Origin: Jiella soli
GTDB taxonomy: Bacteria > Pseudomonadota > Alphaproteobacteria > Rhizobiales > Rhizobiaceae
Length of the DNA stretch: 64,000 bases
Direction: 5' to 3'
Assembly: GCF_020615385.1 (NCBI RefSeq)
Contig: NZ_JAJAVB010000032.1
Coordinates: forward strand, 169,988-233,987
Shown here: piece after piece, positions 44,251 through 53,141 of the stretch
How the letters are laid out: the number at the start of each line of letters is the position of its first letter
How positions within the stretch are numbered: position 1 is the first letter of the stretch
Made by a program: the position numbers and the translations under genes
Notes under the pieces: generated by a model
The model's database searches: none
The model's input: only the letters and a program-made list of their open reading frames with translations
Told to the model about the DNA's origin: nothing

Positions 44251-44916
44251 TCATTGCAGCGCGGCTTCCGCCGCAGCAAGCGCGCCCACGGCCATCAGAC
44301 TGCCTGCCCAGACGGTTTCGAGATTGAGCCAGGCCTTGGACAGGACCTTGAGGCCGAACCAGAGATAGACGAGCCCGGCGCAAAGGCCTCCGCCGATCAC
44401 CATCGCCAGCGTATGGACCGAGGCCACCGCCAGGGCTTCGCCGGCACCGCCGCTGATCAGTGTCGACGCCGCCTGATGGCCCGTATCGCCGGCATCCACG
44501 GTGCAGAGGCCGAGATAGATCGGCACCAGCATCAGCGCCGCGCCATGGGCGAGCGCCACCAGGAAGGACCAGAAGATCAGCCTTTGCGGGGCGACGCGGG
44601 CGAGGAAACGCGGATGGCGCCTGGTGATCATCACCCAGCTTCCGAGGGCGAATACGAAGATGCCGCTCACGATGCGGATGGGCCGCTCCCATTCGACCAA
44701 TGCCGTCAGGAGCGCGAAGGGGGCAAGCACGAGCGCCGTTGCGAGGAAGTGCCCGATGCCGAGCATCGCGATCGCCTGCACGAGGGCCGTCCGCTTGTTC
44801 TCGAACATCGCCGCCGAGACGGCGAGCGGCCAACCCATCCCCGGATTGACGCCGTGGTAGAGACCGGACGCGACGACGGCCCACCAAAGGGCCGTCGTGG
44901 TCATCTGTGCATCCAT
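44251..44916 (-). CDS. polytopic membrane protein linked to SBP56
   Basis: Protein of 221 residues with about six membrane segments. It contains SGLYHGVNPGMGWPLAVSAA near the start and VALAHGAALMLVPIYLG in the middle; the HG-containing helices resemble those of NicO/UreH-type and sulfite-exporter-like transporters in spirit, but I cannot assign a family. Its start overlaps the SBP56 stop by one base (TAATG), indicating tight co-translation. It may export or import a substrate or metal (copper) of the SBP56 reaction. Confidence 0.7.
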   Translation of the reverse strand: MDAQMTTTALWWAVVASGLYHGVNPGMGWPLAVSAAMFENKRTALVQAIAMLGIGHFLATALVLAPFALLTALVEWERPIRIVSGIFVFALGSWVMITRRHPRFLARVAPQRLIFWSFLVALAHGAALMLVPIYLGLCTVDAGDTGHQAASTLISGGAGEALAVASVHTLAMVIGGGLCAGLVYLWFGLKVLSKAWLNLETVWAGSLMAVGALAAAEAALQ

Positions 44917-46322
44917 TACCTCACCGAGGGATAGCAGAAGCTGTCGGTGGAGCAGTCCCCGCCCTCGAGGCGGATCTGGTGGGAGCGGTAGCCCTTCGGG
45001 AAGTCGACGAAGAAGTTCGGGTCGAGCGTGATGCCGCCATTCTCGCCGACATCGGCCTTGACCATCGCCGCCGGCACGCCCGCGGGATAGAACTGGTCGT
45101 CCCAGGTCGAATAGAGCGAATTGGTCCAGTAGACGCGGCGTCCGTCGCGGCTGATCTCCAGCATCTGCGGTCCGCCGGCAAAGACCTGCCCGCTCGGGTG
45201 CGGTTCCCGCCGCACGATGCCGCCCACATGGACCGAGCCGGCCAGCTTCGGCGCCATCGGATCGGTCACGTCATATTGGCGCAGTTCCCCCGTACCCCAG
45301 CAGGCGACATAGAGGAAACGGTCGTCGAGGCTGAGATCGATGTCCGTGACGAGCGGCGGCACGGCCGAAAACCCCTTCAGAAGATCGGGCAGATCGGCCG
45401 GATCGGCAGGCTCGGCCGGGATCGTCGCCGTCTTCCTGGCCTCGAACGTGCCGTCCTTGTTGCGCCACCAGGTCCAGATCGATCCTTCGAGATTGGTGGT
45501 GTCCACCACGACCCCGCAGAAGCCGTATTCCTTCACCGGATCATGGGCCGGGCGAACCTCCAGCGCCATCTGGTGATTGGCGCCGAGATCAACCGTCTGG
45601 ATGTTGCGGCGTTCGCGCAGGTCCCAGAAATGCAGGCGGTGGCCGTATTTGTTGGCGAGAAGATCTTCTGGAACGATACCGTTCTCATATTGCGGCGGCA
45701 GGCCCCATTCGCTGGAGACCATGTAGTTGCGCGGCAGATTCCACCAGAAATCATACTGCTTGTCCTGGACACCGCGATCCATCTCATAGCGGCCGATGAC
45801 CTCGAAGGTCTCGCAGTCCATCAGGAACATCCCCGGCGGTCCGTCGGTCCCGTCCGGGCCGCCGCCGCCGAGCGTCGAGATGTAGATCCCCTCCGGCCCG
45901 CAATGGACGGTATGCGGCCGGGAGTAACCGGTCTTGGAGAAGATCTCCTCCGGCTCGATGATCTTGTGGATCTTCGCCGCCTTCGGGCCGCCCTTCACGT
46001 CGATCACATAGATCCGCGACGAGCGAATGCCGGGGATGATCAGGTAGCGCCGCTCCAGAAAGGCATGGCCGGAGAGCGGGGAAAGGGCCGAGGAACAGGC
46101 GTTCCAGCCGAAATGGTGAAACTCGTCGCCCTTGTGGGGCATGATCACCTGATGGACGATCTTGCCGCAGTCGGACGACTTCGGATCGACATCGACGACG
46201 GCCAGCCCGTCCGGCTGGGAGCCGTCCGGGCTCAGCATGAGCGTGTAGGCAAGCGTTTCCGCCGGCGCCTCCATGGCAAGGCGCGGCGAGGCATGAAATG
46301 TTGGATCAGGCCTGATGGTCAT
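44916..46322 (-). CDS. SBP56 family protein (selenium-binding protein/methanethiol oxidase)
   Basis: Protein of 468 residues matching the SBP56 beta-propeller family: HHFGWNACSSALSP, YSRPHTVHCGPEGIYISTLG, FLMDCETFEVIGRYE, VLSSEWG-like MVSSEWGLP, ISRDGRRVYWTNSLYS. Bacterial members (MtoX) are copper-dependent methanethiol oxidases giving formaldehyde, sulfide and peroxide. The Cys and His motifs associated with selenium/copper binding are present. ATG 46322 has GGGAGGAG 8 bases upstream; the longer frame to 46388 is not needed. No signal peptide is visible, while some MtoX proteins are periplasmic. Confidence 0.9.
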   Translation of the reverse strand: MTIRPDPTFHASPRLAMEAPAETLAYTLMLSPDGSQPDGLAVVDVDPKSSDCGKIVHQVIMPHKGDEFHHFGWNACSSALSPLSGHAFLERRYLIIPGIRSSRIYVIDVKGGPKAAKIHKIIEPEEIFSKTGYSRPHTVHCGPEGIYISTLGGGGPDGTDGPPGMFLMDCETFEVIGRYEMDRGVQDKQYDFWWNLPRNYMVSSEWGLPPQYENGIVPEDLLANKYGHRLHFWDLRERRNIQTVDLGANHQMALEVRPAHDPVKEYGFCGVVVDTTNLEGSIWTWWRNKDGTFEARKTATIPAEPADPADLPDLLKGFSAVPPLVTDIDLSLDDRFLYVACWGTGELRQYDVTDPMAPKLAGSVHVGGIVRREPHPSGQVFAGGPQMLEISRDGRRVYWTNSLYSTWDDQFYPAGVPAAMVKADVGENGGITLDPNFFVDFPKGYRSHQIRLEGGDCSTDSFCYPSVR

Positions 46323-46764
46323 GTGTTTTCTCCTCCCGATCACGGAGGCTAGAAGCAGTGGGCGCCTGAGGCCAAATTGTTTTTGCAAATCGGATTTATG
46401 CGATCTGGCTATAAATGTGATTGGGTCGAGAATGATTTCCCCCCGAAATCACAGCTCGCGAACAGAAGGACGCCGCGCCGGTCCGGGCGCTTCGCGAGAA
46501 TCAAGGGCGTCGACACACGCGCGCAGTCGATGCGGGCGCCGCAAGTGCGAAGATGTTCGCCCAGATCGCCGGGATGTGCGGCGTCCTGCGGCAGGCAGCG
46601 TCATGAACCCCCCAGGCCTGAAGCCCGCGTCGTCGATTGACGGACCACCAAGACCACCGGGAGACGGATATCGACCGAACCGGTCTGGGGAGATTGATAG
46701 ATATGGAACGGCAGATGGGCGCCGTCCCTGCGATCGGTCTGCCAGCCTGACGACCCTCAAGTGT
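46323..46764. promoter_or_regulatory. 442-base intergenic region upstream of SBP56, with inverted repeat
   Basis: No gene is supported here. An AT-rich patch contains ATTTAT at 46394-46399 and ATAAAT at 46411-46416, an inverted repeat with an 11-base spacer, about 75 bases before the SBP56 start. It is a candidate operator or promoter element for that gene. The rest, up to the end of the GntR gene, shows nothing clear. Confidence 0.35.
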
Positions 46765-47565
46765 TCAGGTCTCGAACAGTTCTGGCCGTTCGCCGTGCAG
46801 ACGACGCAGGGTTCGCAGTATCTCCTTCAGGTGGACCGTCATGCAGGCGGCCGCCTCATCGCGATCTCCAGCCTCAATCGCGGCCAGTATCCTGACATGT
46901 TGTTCGTAAAGCTCCTCGAGGTGGCCTTCCTTCGGAAGGCTCAGATAGCGCACGCGATCCATCTGCAGCTTGACGCTCTGGATGACGCGCCAACTCTTGG
47001 GCAGCCCGGCCTCCTCGCAAAAACTGCGGTGCAGCTTTTCGTCGAGATCCAGAAACAAGTCGCGGTCGGAATGAGCGACAGCCTTGGCTTGTTCTGCCAG
47101 ATTTGCGCGTGCCGTCGCCAGAAAGCTGGCCGAACACCGGCCCGTCATACGGCGAACCACCGAAACCTCGAGCGCCTCTCGAATGAACTGCGCTTCCTCC
47201 ACGTCCTGAAGCCGTATCGGTGCGACGAAACTCCCCCGTTGCGGGAGGATGTCGATCAGGCCCTCATCGGCGAGACGGATCAGCGCCTCCCGGACCGGCG
47301 TCCGGCTCACGCCCAGCTCTATTGAGAGCTCCTTCTCGCTGAAGCTCTCAGATGGAAGCACGGCAAGTGTGGTGATGGCGCGGCGCAGCGCCTCGTGGAT
47401 CTGCGGGGTGATCGGCTGACGATGATTGATCGGCGCGAAGATCCTGCTGGCGGCGGTTCGCTTCTGGAGCGCGGTGCCCGCAGGTGTCGAACGATCGTCC
47501 GCTGGAGTTGTCGTCGATCCCATTCCCAATCCGAACTTGGCGGCGCGAGCGTCCATCTGAGGCAT
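46765..47565 (-). CDS. GntR-family regulator (FCD domain)
   Basis: Regulator with winged helix (FSEKELSIELGVSRTPVREA, LIRLADEGLIDILPQRGSFV) and a helical FCD effector domain carrying the metal-binding His/Asp pattern. The N-terminal 45 residues are poorly conserved and the start is uncertain: ATG 47565 is given (266 residues), with ATG 47556, ATG 47523 and TTG 47583 as alternatives. It is divergent from the CUT2 importer/mannonate dehydratase operon. A motif in that intergenic region recurs upstream of the RspB/TRAP operon, so it probably controls both. Confidence 0.88.
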   Translation of the reverse strand: MPQMDARAAKFGLGMGSTTTPADDRSTPAGTALQKRTAASRIFAPINHRQPITPQIHEALRRAITTLAVLPSESFSEKELSIELGVSRTPVREALIRLADEGLIDILPQRGSFVAPIRLQDVEEAQFIREALEVSVVRRMTGRCSASFLATARANLAEQAKAVAHSDRDLFLDLDEKLHRSFCEEAGLPKSWRVIQSVKLQMDRVRYLSLPKEGHLEELYEQHVRILAAIEAGDRDEAAACMTVHLKEILRTLRRLHGERPELFET

Positions 47566-47590
47566 CTGCACACGCGAGGTCAAGCCGCAA

Positions 47591-47612
47591 TTGACATGCT
47601 ACCATGGCAGTG
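47591..47612 (+). promoter_or_regulatory. -35 element plus operator of the CUT2/uxuA operon
   Basis: TTGACATGCTACCATGGCA starts at 47591: TTGACA is a perfect -35 hexamer and the adjoining TGCTACCATGGCA is a partial 13-bp dyad. The same TTGACATrCTACCATG arrangement occurs on the other strand at 58536-58554 before the RspB-like gene. It lies next to the GntR gene start, which fits repression by that protein. Confidence 0.55.
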
Positions 47613-47810
47613 TTTAGCTGTGGGTCTGACGTGCCCGGCGGTGACTGTCCGGCTGGCGCGACGAGGCTTCGGAGGATCCGCATTCAGACGCGGATGGCCG
47701 GGATCTGGTCCTTGATGTTTCGGACCGGGAGGATCGCGGTGGGGGCGTGACGAGAACGCTGAGCGCAACGCGGCAGGGTCGTTGGACCCGCCGCCACAGG
47801 GAGGTAGGAC

Positions 47811-48899
47811 ATGAGACATCTCGCATTCGCCAAGACGCTTCTGCTTGGAAGCGCGCTTTGTGCGAGCGCCGTCGTGGCCGGAACGTCGGCCCGCGCCGAC
47901 GAGGGCGTGGCCAAGGGCGACACCAGCGGAAAGAAGATCGCGTTCAGCAATTCCTACGCGGGAAACTCCTTCCGGCAGGTCATGATCAAAAGCTTCGAGA
48001 AAATTGCCGCGGAGGCCCAGAAGGACGGCGAGATCGCCGGTTCCACCGTCGTCAGTTCCAACAACTCGGTGACCGAGCAGGCCGCGCAGATCCAGAACCT
48101 CGTCCTGCAGGGCTATGACGCCATTACCGTCCTCGCAGGATCGGACACTGCATTGAATGGGGCGATCAAGGATGCCTGCGAGGCCGGCGTCGTGGTCGTC
48201 GCCTTTGCCAGCGGCGTGACTGAGCCTTGCGCCTATGTCGTCGATTACAATCTCGATTCCTATGCCAAGGCCGAGCTCGACTTCATCGCCGGAAAGCTCG
48301 GCGACAAGCCGGCGAACATCCTCGAGATCCGGGGCATGGCGGGCGACGGCTTCGACAAGCGCCTCCACGAGGGCGTCGAGAAGGCGATGGCGGACCATCC
48401 GAACTACAAGTCGGTCGGCGAAGTCTACGGACAGTGGACAGCGACGGTCGCACAGAAGGAGGTTTCCGGTATCTTGCCGTCACTTCCCGATGTCGATGCG
48501 GTCCTGACCCAGGGCGGGGACGGCTATGGCGCCGCGCAGGCCTTCAAGGCTGCGGGACGGGATCTGCCGATCATCGTCATGGGCAATCGACAGGACGAGC
48601 TGGAACTGTGGAAGCAGCAGCATGAGGCGTCCGGCTACGAGACCTTCTCGCTCGGCGCGACGCCAAGTGTCTCGCAAGTGGCCTTCTGGGTCGCGCAGCA
48701 GATCCTCGCAGGCAAAGACGTGCCGAAATTCGTCGAGGTGCCACTGCTTCAGATCCACCAGGACGATCTGGATGCCTGGCTGGAGACGGTTCCCGAAGGC
48801 GGGGTGGTCAATGCCGATTATTCCCAGGAACTCGTTGCGAAGATCATCGACGCGAACGCCGGCAAAACGCCGCTTCCCGCAATTCCCGCCCCGAACTGA
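47811..48899 (+). CDS. sugar ABC transporter substrate-binding protein (type-I fold)
   Basis: Periplasmic receptor of 362 residues: signal peptide MRHLAFAKTLLLGSALCASA, with cleavage near ARA-DE, then a ribose-binding-type fold (KIAFSNSYAGNSFRQVMIKS, VLAGSDTALNGAIKDACEAG, AVLTQGGDGYGAAQAF). GGGAGGTAGG precedes ATG 47811. First gene of a six-gene operon ending in mannonate dehydratase, so the ligand is likely a sugar acid or a related sugar. Confidence 0.9.
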   Translation: MRHLAFAKTLLLGSALCASAVVAGTSARADEGVAKGDTSGKKIAFSNSYAGNSFRQVMIKSFEKIAAEAQKDGEIAGSTVVSSNNSVTEQAAQIQNLVLQGYDAITVLAGSDTALNGAIKDACEAGVVVVAFASGVTEPCAYVVDYNLDSYAKAELDFIAGKLGDKPANILEIRGMAGDGFDKRLHEGVEKAMADHPNYKSVGEVYGQWTATVAQKEVSGILPSLPDVDAVLTQGGDGYGAAQAFKAAGRDLPIIVMGNRQDELELWKQQHEASGYETFSLGATPSVSQVAFWVAQQILAGKDVPKFVEVPLLQIHQDDLDAWLETVPEGGVVNADYSQELVAKIIDANAGKTPLPAIPAPN

Positions 48900-48919
48900 T
48901 CCGGGCGGAGCGTCTGCGA

Positions 48920-50401
48920 ATGACTAAAGTTCTGGAGCCTGCTCGTCCTCCCTCGCAGGCCCGCGACGCCGCGCATCCCCTCGTCAGGATGCGCGGCGTC
49001 GGCAAGTCCTACGGTCCCGTCCGTGCGCTGGAGGCGGTGGATTTCGAGTTGGCGCCGGACGAGGTGGTCGGTCTCGTGGGTCACAACGGCGCAGGCAAAT
49101 CGACACTGATGAACATCCTCGCCGGCGTCGTCCAACGCACCGACGGCGATTTCCTGCTGGCAGACAGCCCGGTCGTGCGCTGGAGCGCTGCGGATGCGCA
49201 TCGCCGCGGCATACGCTGCGTCTTTCAGGAGTTGTCGCTCTGCGCCAACCTTTCGCCCGCGGAGAACACCCGCATCGTCCACCGGAACCTTCGCGGGCTC
49301 GGATGGAGAAAGCGGGCAGGGGCGCTCATCACCGCGTCGCTCGATGCGATTTTCCCGGGCCACGGGATCGATCCGCATCAGGTCGTCGCGAGCCTGTCGA
49401 TCGCCGAGCGGCAGATGGTGGAAATCGCCCGCGCCTATACCCAGACCGGAGAACCAATTCGCTGCGTCATCCTGGACGAGCCGACCTCGGCGCTCGGGCA
49501 TGCGGCGACCGAGCAGCTCCTGGCGCACATTCGCCGGTCGGCGTCGAACGGCATTGCGTCGATCCTGATCACCCACCGGCTGAACGAGATCATCGCGATC
49601 TGCGACCGCGCCGTCGTCATGGTCGACGGGAAGATCGTCGCGACGCGCCCCACCCAGGGACTCAGCCGCTCGGCGCTGGTCGAGCTGACCGGTCACATCG
49701 AGGCGCCGAGGGACCGCCAGACGAAAAAGCGAGTGGCGGCAGGCCAGCCCCTCGTCGATCATCGAACTGGCTTGACGCAGGACAAGCCCGTTCTGGCGAG
49801 CGCCGGTGAGATCGTGGGATTTGCCGGCCTCGACGGTCACGGGCAGCGCGAGCGGCTTCGCGACGTGTACCGATCGATGAAGCGGGGGCATACGCCGGTG
49901 GCCTATGTTGCCGGCGACCGCGGAACGGAAGGCGTGTTCGGCCTGTGGTCGATCGCCGACAACCTGACGGTCCGGAGCCTCAAGACACTTCGCCGCGGCG
50001 GCCTGATCTCCGACGAGGCGTCACGCGCTCTCGCCTCGACCTGGGCGAAAAAGCTTCAGGTGAAGGCACCCTCGATCGACACCCCGATCCTGTCGCTCAG
50101 CGGTGGCAACCAGCAGAAGGTCCTGTTCGCGAGGGCGCTTGCCTCGGACGCCGACGTCGTCTTCCTCGACGACCCGATGCGCGGCGTCGACGTGGGGACC
50201 AAGCAGGAAGTCTATCGGATGATCCGGTCTGAGGCGGAGAAGGGGCGGTGTTTCGTGTGGTACACGACCGAGCTTGAGGAACTGACCAATTGCGACCGGA
50301 TCTACGTATTCCGGGAGGGGCGGGCGGTCGTCGAGCTCGAGGGCGAGGCGATCGAGACGGGGCGGATCCTCGAAGCATCGTTCGGAGGCGGCAATGGCTG
50401 A
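48920..50401 (+). CDS. sugar ABC transporter ATPase, RbsA-type
   Basis: Double-domain ATPase of 493 residues. First P-loop GHNGAGKST with Walker B VILDEPTSALG; second domain has the degenerate AGLDGHGQRE, signature SLSGGNQQK and VVFLDDPMRGVDVG. It overlaps the next permease by 8 bases. Powers CUT2 import. Confidence 0.92.
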   Translation: MTKVLEPARPPSQARDAAHPLVRMRGVGKSYGPVRALEAVDFELAPDEVVGLVGHNGAGKSTLMNILAGVVQRTDGDFLLADSPVVRWSAADAHRRGIRCVFQELSLCANLSPAENTRIVHRNLRGLGWRKRAGALITASLDAIFPGHGIDPHQVVASLSIAERQMVEIARAYTQTGEPIRCVILDEPTSALGHAATEQLLAHIRRSASNGIASILITHRLNEIIAICDRAVVMVDGKIVATRPTQGLSRSALVELTGHIEAPRDRQTKKRVAAGQPLVDHRTGLTQDKPVLASAGEIVGFAGLDGHGQRERLRDVYRSMKRGHTPVAYVAGDRGTEGVFGLWSIADNLTVRSLKTLRRGGLISDEASRALASTWAKKLQVKAPSIDTPILSLSGGNQQKVLFARALASDADVVFLDDPMRGVDVGTKQEVYRMIRSEAEKGRCFVWYTTELEELTNCDRIYVFREGRAVVELEGEAIETGRILEASFGGGNG

Positions 50402-51359
50402 TATCGCCGCACCACGCCCTTCCCGCTCGCTTGCCGTCCCGCTCCGGCGCTGGACCGGCGTCGGGCTGCCGGCGCTCGCGCTTTTGATCATGCTGGCGGT
50501 CATCTTCTGGATCAGGCCCGCGGCGATGAGCTATTTCGGCTTCACGCTGCTGTTCAAGCTGGCGATCCCGCTCGTCTTTGCAGCGCTGGCGCAGATGCTG
50601 GTGGTCATGCTGGGCGACATCGACCTCGCCAATGGCGCCTTCGTCGGGCTGATCACCTGCGTCAGCGCGGTCTATCTCGCCGACCAGCCGCTCGTCGCCG
50701 TCGCGATCTACGTCCTCCTGATCGCCTGTTATGGGGGCGTCGGGCTGCTCATCCATATGCGCCAGCTTCCCTCGATCGTCGTCACGCTGGGCCTTTCCTT
50801 CATCTGGCTCGGGCTTGCGGTCATGATCCTGCCTGCGCCGGGCGGCCATGCGCCTGCCTGGCTGACGGCCTTCACGGGCTGGCGCCCGCCGCTCCTGCCG
50901 CTGCCTCTGTGGCTGGCGGCAGCGGCGGCACTGGCTGCGCATTTCGTCGTCAGCCGTTCTGCGATCGGCGCAGTGCTGCGGGGTGCCGGCGCCAATCCGC
51001 GGGCGGTGGAACGTTCCGGCTGGTCGGTGCTGGCCATCCGCGTCTCCGTCTATGCCGCATCCGGCTTCCTGGGGGTGCTGGCCGGCCTCCTCCTCACGGG
51101 GCTGACCACCTCCGGCGATGCCAACATCGCTCCGGCCTATACGCTTCTTGGCGTCGGAGCGGTGATCCTCGGCGGCGGCGCCTTCACCGGCGGGATCGTG
51201 TCGCCTGTCGGCACGGTCATCGGTGCCATGACCCTCGCGCTGGCGGGGTCGCTCCTGTCGTTCCTCGAGGTGCCGCCGACCTGGCAGATCGGTTCGCAGG
51301 GCTTCATCCTGTTCCTCGTTCTGGCCGGCCGCGTGCTTCTGGGAGACAAGCCGTCATGA
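50394..51359 (+). CDS. sugar ABC transporter permease, RbsC-type
   Basis: Permease of 321 residues with about eight hydrophobic segments and the CUT2 motif QMLVVMLGDIDLANGAFVGL, in which the usual IDLS is IDLA. It overlaps genes on both sides (8 and 4 bases). Forms the channel with the next permease. Confidence 0.9.
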   Translation: MADIAAPRPSRSLAVPLRRWTGVGLPALALLIMLAVIFWIRPAAMSYFGFTLLFKLAIPLVFAALAQMLVVMLGDIDLANGAFVGLITCVSAVYLADQPLVAVAIYVLLIACYGGVGLLIHMRQLPSIVVTLGLSFIWLGLAVMILPAPGGHAPAWLTAFTGWRPPLLPLPLWLAAAAALAAHFVVSRSAIGAVLRGAGANPRAVERSGWSVLAIRVSVYAASGFLGVLAGLLLTGLTTSGDANIAPAYTLLGVGAVILGGGAFTGGIVSPVGTVIGAMTLALAGSLLSFLEVPPTWQIGSQGFILFLVLAGRVLLGDKPS

Positions 51360-52300
51360 CGACCCGCCGCCTGGCCTTGCCCGCGCCCTGGACCTACGGC
51401 TTCATCTTCGCGTTGGCGATGTGGATCGCGACCACTGCCTATGCCGGATTCGGCAGCGCCGGAGCGACACTGTCCTCAGCCATCGTCTTCGGCGCCTTCA
51501 GCGTGGTGGTGGGAACCGGGCAGATGTTCGTCATCGCCTCAGGCCCAGGCAATATCGATCTGTCGATCCCGTCCGTCCTGACCCTTTCGGCCTATGTCTC
51601 GATGACGGCGATGGGCGGACGGGACGATCTGGTCCTTGTCGGGCTGCTTGCCGCGCTCGCCGTCGGCGCGGCGGCCGGACTCCTCAACTTCCTGGCCATC
51701 ACCTTGCTGAAGCTGCCGCCGATCATCGCGACGCTCGCCTGGAGCCTGGTCTTCCAGTCCTTCGCGTTCAACTTCGGCGGCGAGGCGACCCTGAAGCCGC
51801 CGCTTCTTCTGTCGCAATTCGCCGTCTGGCGCGTCGCCGGCATCCAGGTGATGCCGCTCGCGGTGATCGTCGTGACTCTGGCCGCGGCCGTGGCGCTCCG
51901 GCGCAGCGTCTGGGGACGCCAGCTCCTCGCCGTCGGGCAGAGCGAACCGGCTGCCATCTTCGCCGGGATTCCGGTCAGACGCGTGCGCCTTGCAGCCTAC
52001 ATCCTGTGCGGTACCATGGCAGGCCTTGCGGCCTTTCTGCTGGCGGGCTTCACCGGTGGTGCGGCGCTCAACATGGGCGACGCCTATCTCCTGGAATCGA
52101 TCGCGGTCGTCGTCCTCGGCGGCACGAGCATCGCCGGCGGTCAGGCCAATGCGGTCGGCATCTGGGGCGCGGCACTGTTCTTCAACCTGATGGCGACCAT
52201 GCTGAACACTTTCGGTATCGAGGTCGGGGTTCGTCTCTTCCTGACGGGGGTCCTGATCATCCTCATCGTCGCAGCGGTGCCGCGGGGGAGAACGACCTGA
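51356..52300 (+). CDS. sugar ABC transporter permease, RbsC-type
   Basis: Second permease, 314 residues, with QMFVIASGPGNIDLSIPSVL and LGGTSIAGGQANAVG typical of CUT2 permeases. ATG 51356 overlaps the previous stop (ATGA); the open frame before it is a shadow of the first permease. The stop lies one base before the cyclase start. Confidence 0.9.
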   Translation: MTTRRLALPAPWTYGFIFALAMWIATTAYAGFGSAGATLSSAIVFGAFSVVVGTGQMFVIASGPGNIDLSIPSVLTLSAYVSMTAMGGRDDLVLVGLLAALAVGAAAGLLNFLAITLLKLPPIIATLAWSLVFQSFAFNFGGEATLKPPLLLSQFAVWRVAGIQVMPLAVIVVTLAAAVALRRSVWGRQLLAVGQSEPAAIFAGIPVRRVRLAAYILCGTMAGLAAFLLAGFTGGAALNMGDAYLLESIAVVVLGGTSIAGGQANAVGIWGAALFFNLMATMLNTFGIEVGVRLFLTGVLIILIVAAVPRGRTT

Positions 52301-52301
52301 C

Positions 52302-53015
52302 ATGGATCGCATGGAATTCCCTTTGGATGCCGAGGTCGAGCTGATCGACCTCACGCATCCGATGAAGCCGGGAATGCCGACCTGGCCGACGCATCCGCAC
52401 TTCTGTCAGGAAATCGCCGAGTCCTACGACCGCGGCGACGTCGCCTGCAATCACCGGCTCGAGATGAGCGAGCACACCGGCACGCACTTCGACGCCCCGC
52501 TGCACTTCGTGCGCGGCGGCGCTTCGATCCTCGACATGCCGCTGGGGCGCTTCTTCGGGCGTCTGGCGACCATTTCCTGCACCGACTGTGCTCCGTGCGA
52601 GCTGGTCGTCCCGGATCGCATCCGCCGGTTCGAGGAAGACCATGGGTCGCTTGCCGCGGGCGACGCGGTGCTGTTTCACTTCGGCTGGGACCGCTTTTGG
52701 GCCGATCCGGCGATGCACCCGCGCTTCCTCGCGGACTGGCCGGGGCTGTCGGCGGAGGCAAGCGAACTTCTCGTGGAACGGCGCGCGGGCATCGTCGGAT
52801 CCGACTGCCTCTCCATCGACGGCTTCGCCAACACCACCTTCCCCGCCCACCGCATCCTTCTCAGAGCGGCCGTCCTCGTCGGCGAAAATTTCGCCAATCT
52901 GGGACGGCTGCCTGCCTACTGCCATCTTGCCGCGCTGCCGCTGGCGATCGAGGGCGGGTCCGGCGCCCCGGCACGGGCGGTGGCCTTCGTGCGCACGGGC
53001 AAGGGACGGTCCTGA
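52302..53015 (+). CDS. cyclase-family (kynurenine formamidase-like) metal hydrolase
   Basis: Protein of 237 residues of the cyclase/KynB family with the metal motif HTGTHFDAPLHF (HxGTHxDxPxHF) and VGSDCLSIDGF further on. Known members hydrolyse N-formylkynurenine, isatin or carbonic-type substrates; in sugar-acid operons similar proteins may open lactones, which is inference here. Translationally coupled to the permease before it. The gap to the mannonate dehydratase is 126 bases. Confidence 0.82.
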   Translation: MDRMEFPLDAEVELIDLTHPMKPGMPTWPTHPHFCQEIAESYDRGDVACNHRLEMSEHTGTHFDAPLHFVRGGASILDMPLGRFFGRLATISCTDCAPCELVVPDRIRRFEEDHGSLAAGDAVLFHFGWDRFWADPAMHPRFLADWPGLSAEASELLVERRAGIVGSDCLSIDGFANTTFPAHRILLRAAVLVGENFANLGRLPAYCHLAALPLAIEGGSGAPARAVAFVRTGKGRS

Positions 53016-53141
53016 CCGGCCGAGACATGTCCTTCGACGCATGGACGTCGGTGGCCGGACACGAGAGGGCAGGTGCGACCCGCCCGATTTCGGCCGCCGC
53101 ACCATTCGCATATTTCGAGTAGATCACGAAGGAGACGAACA

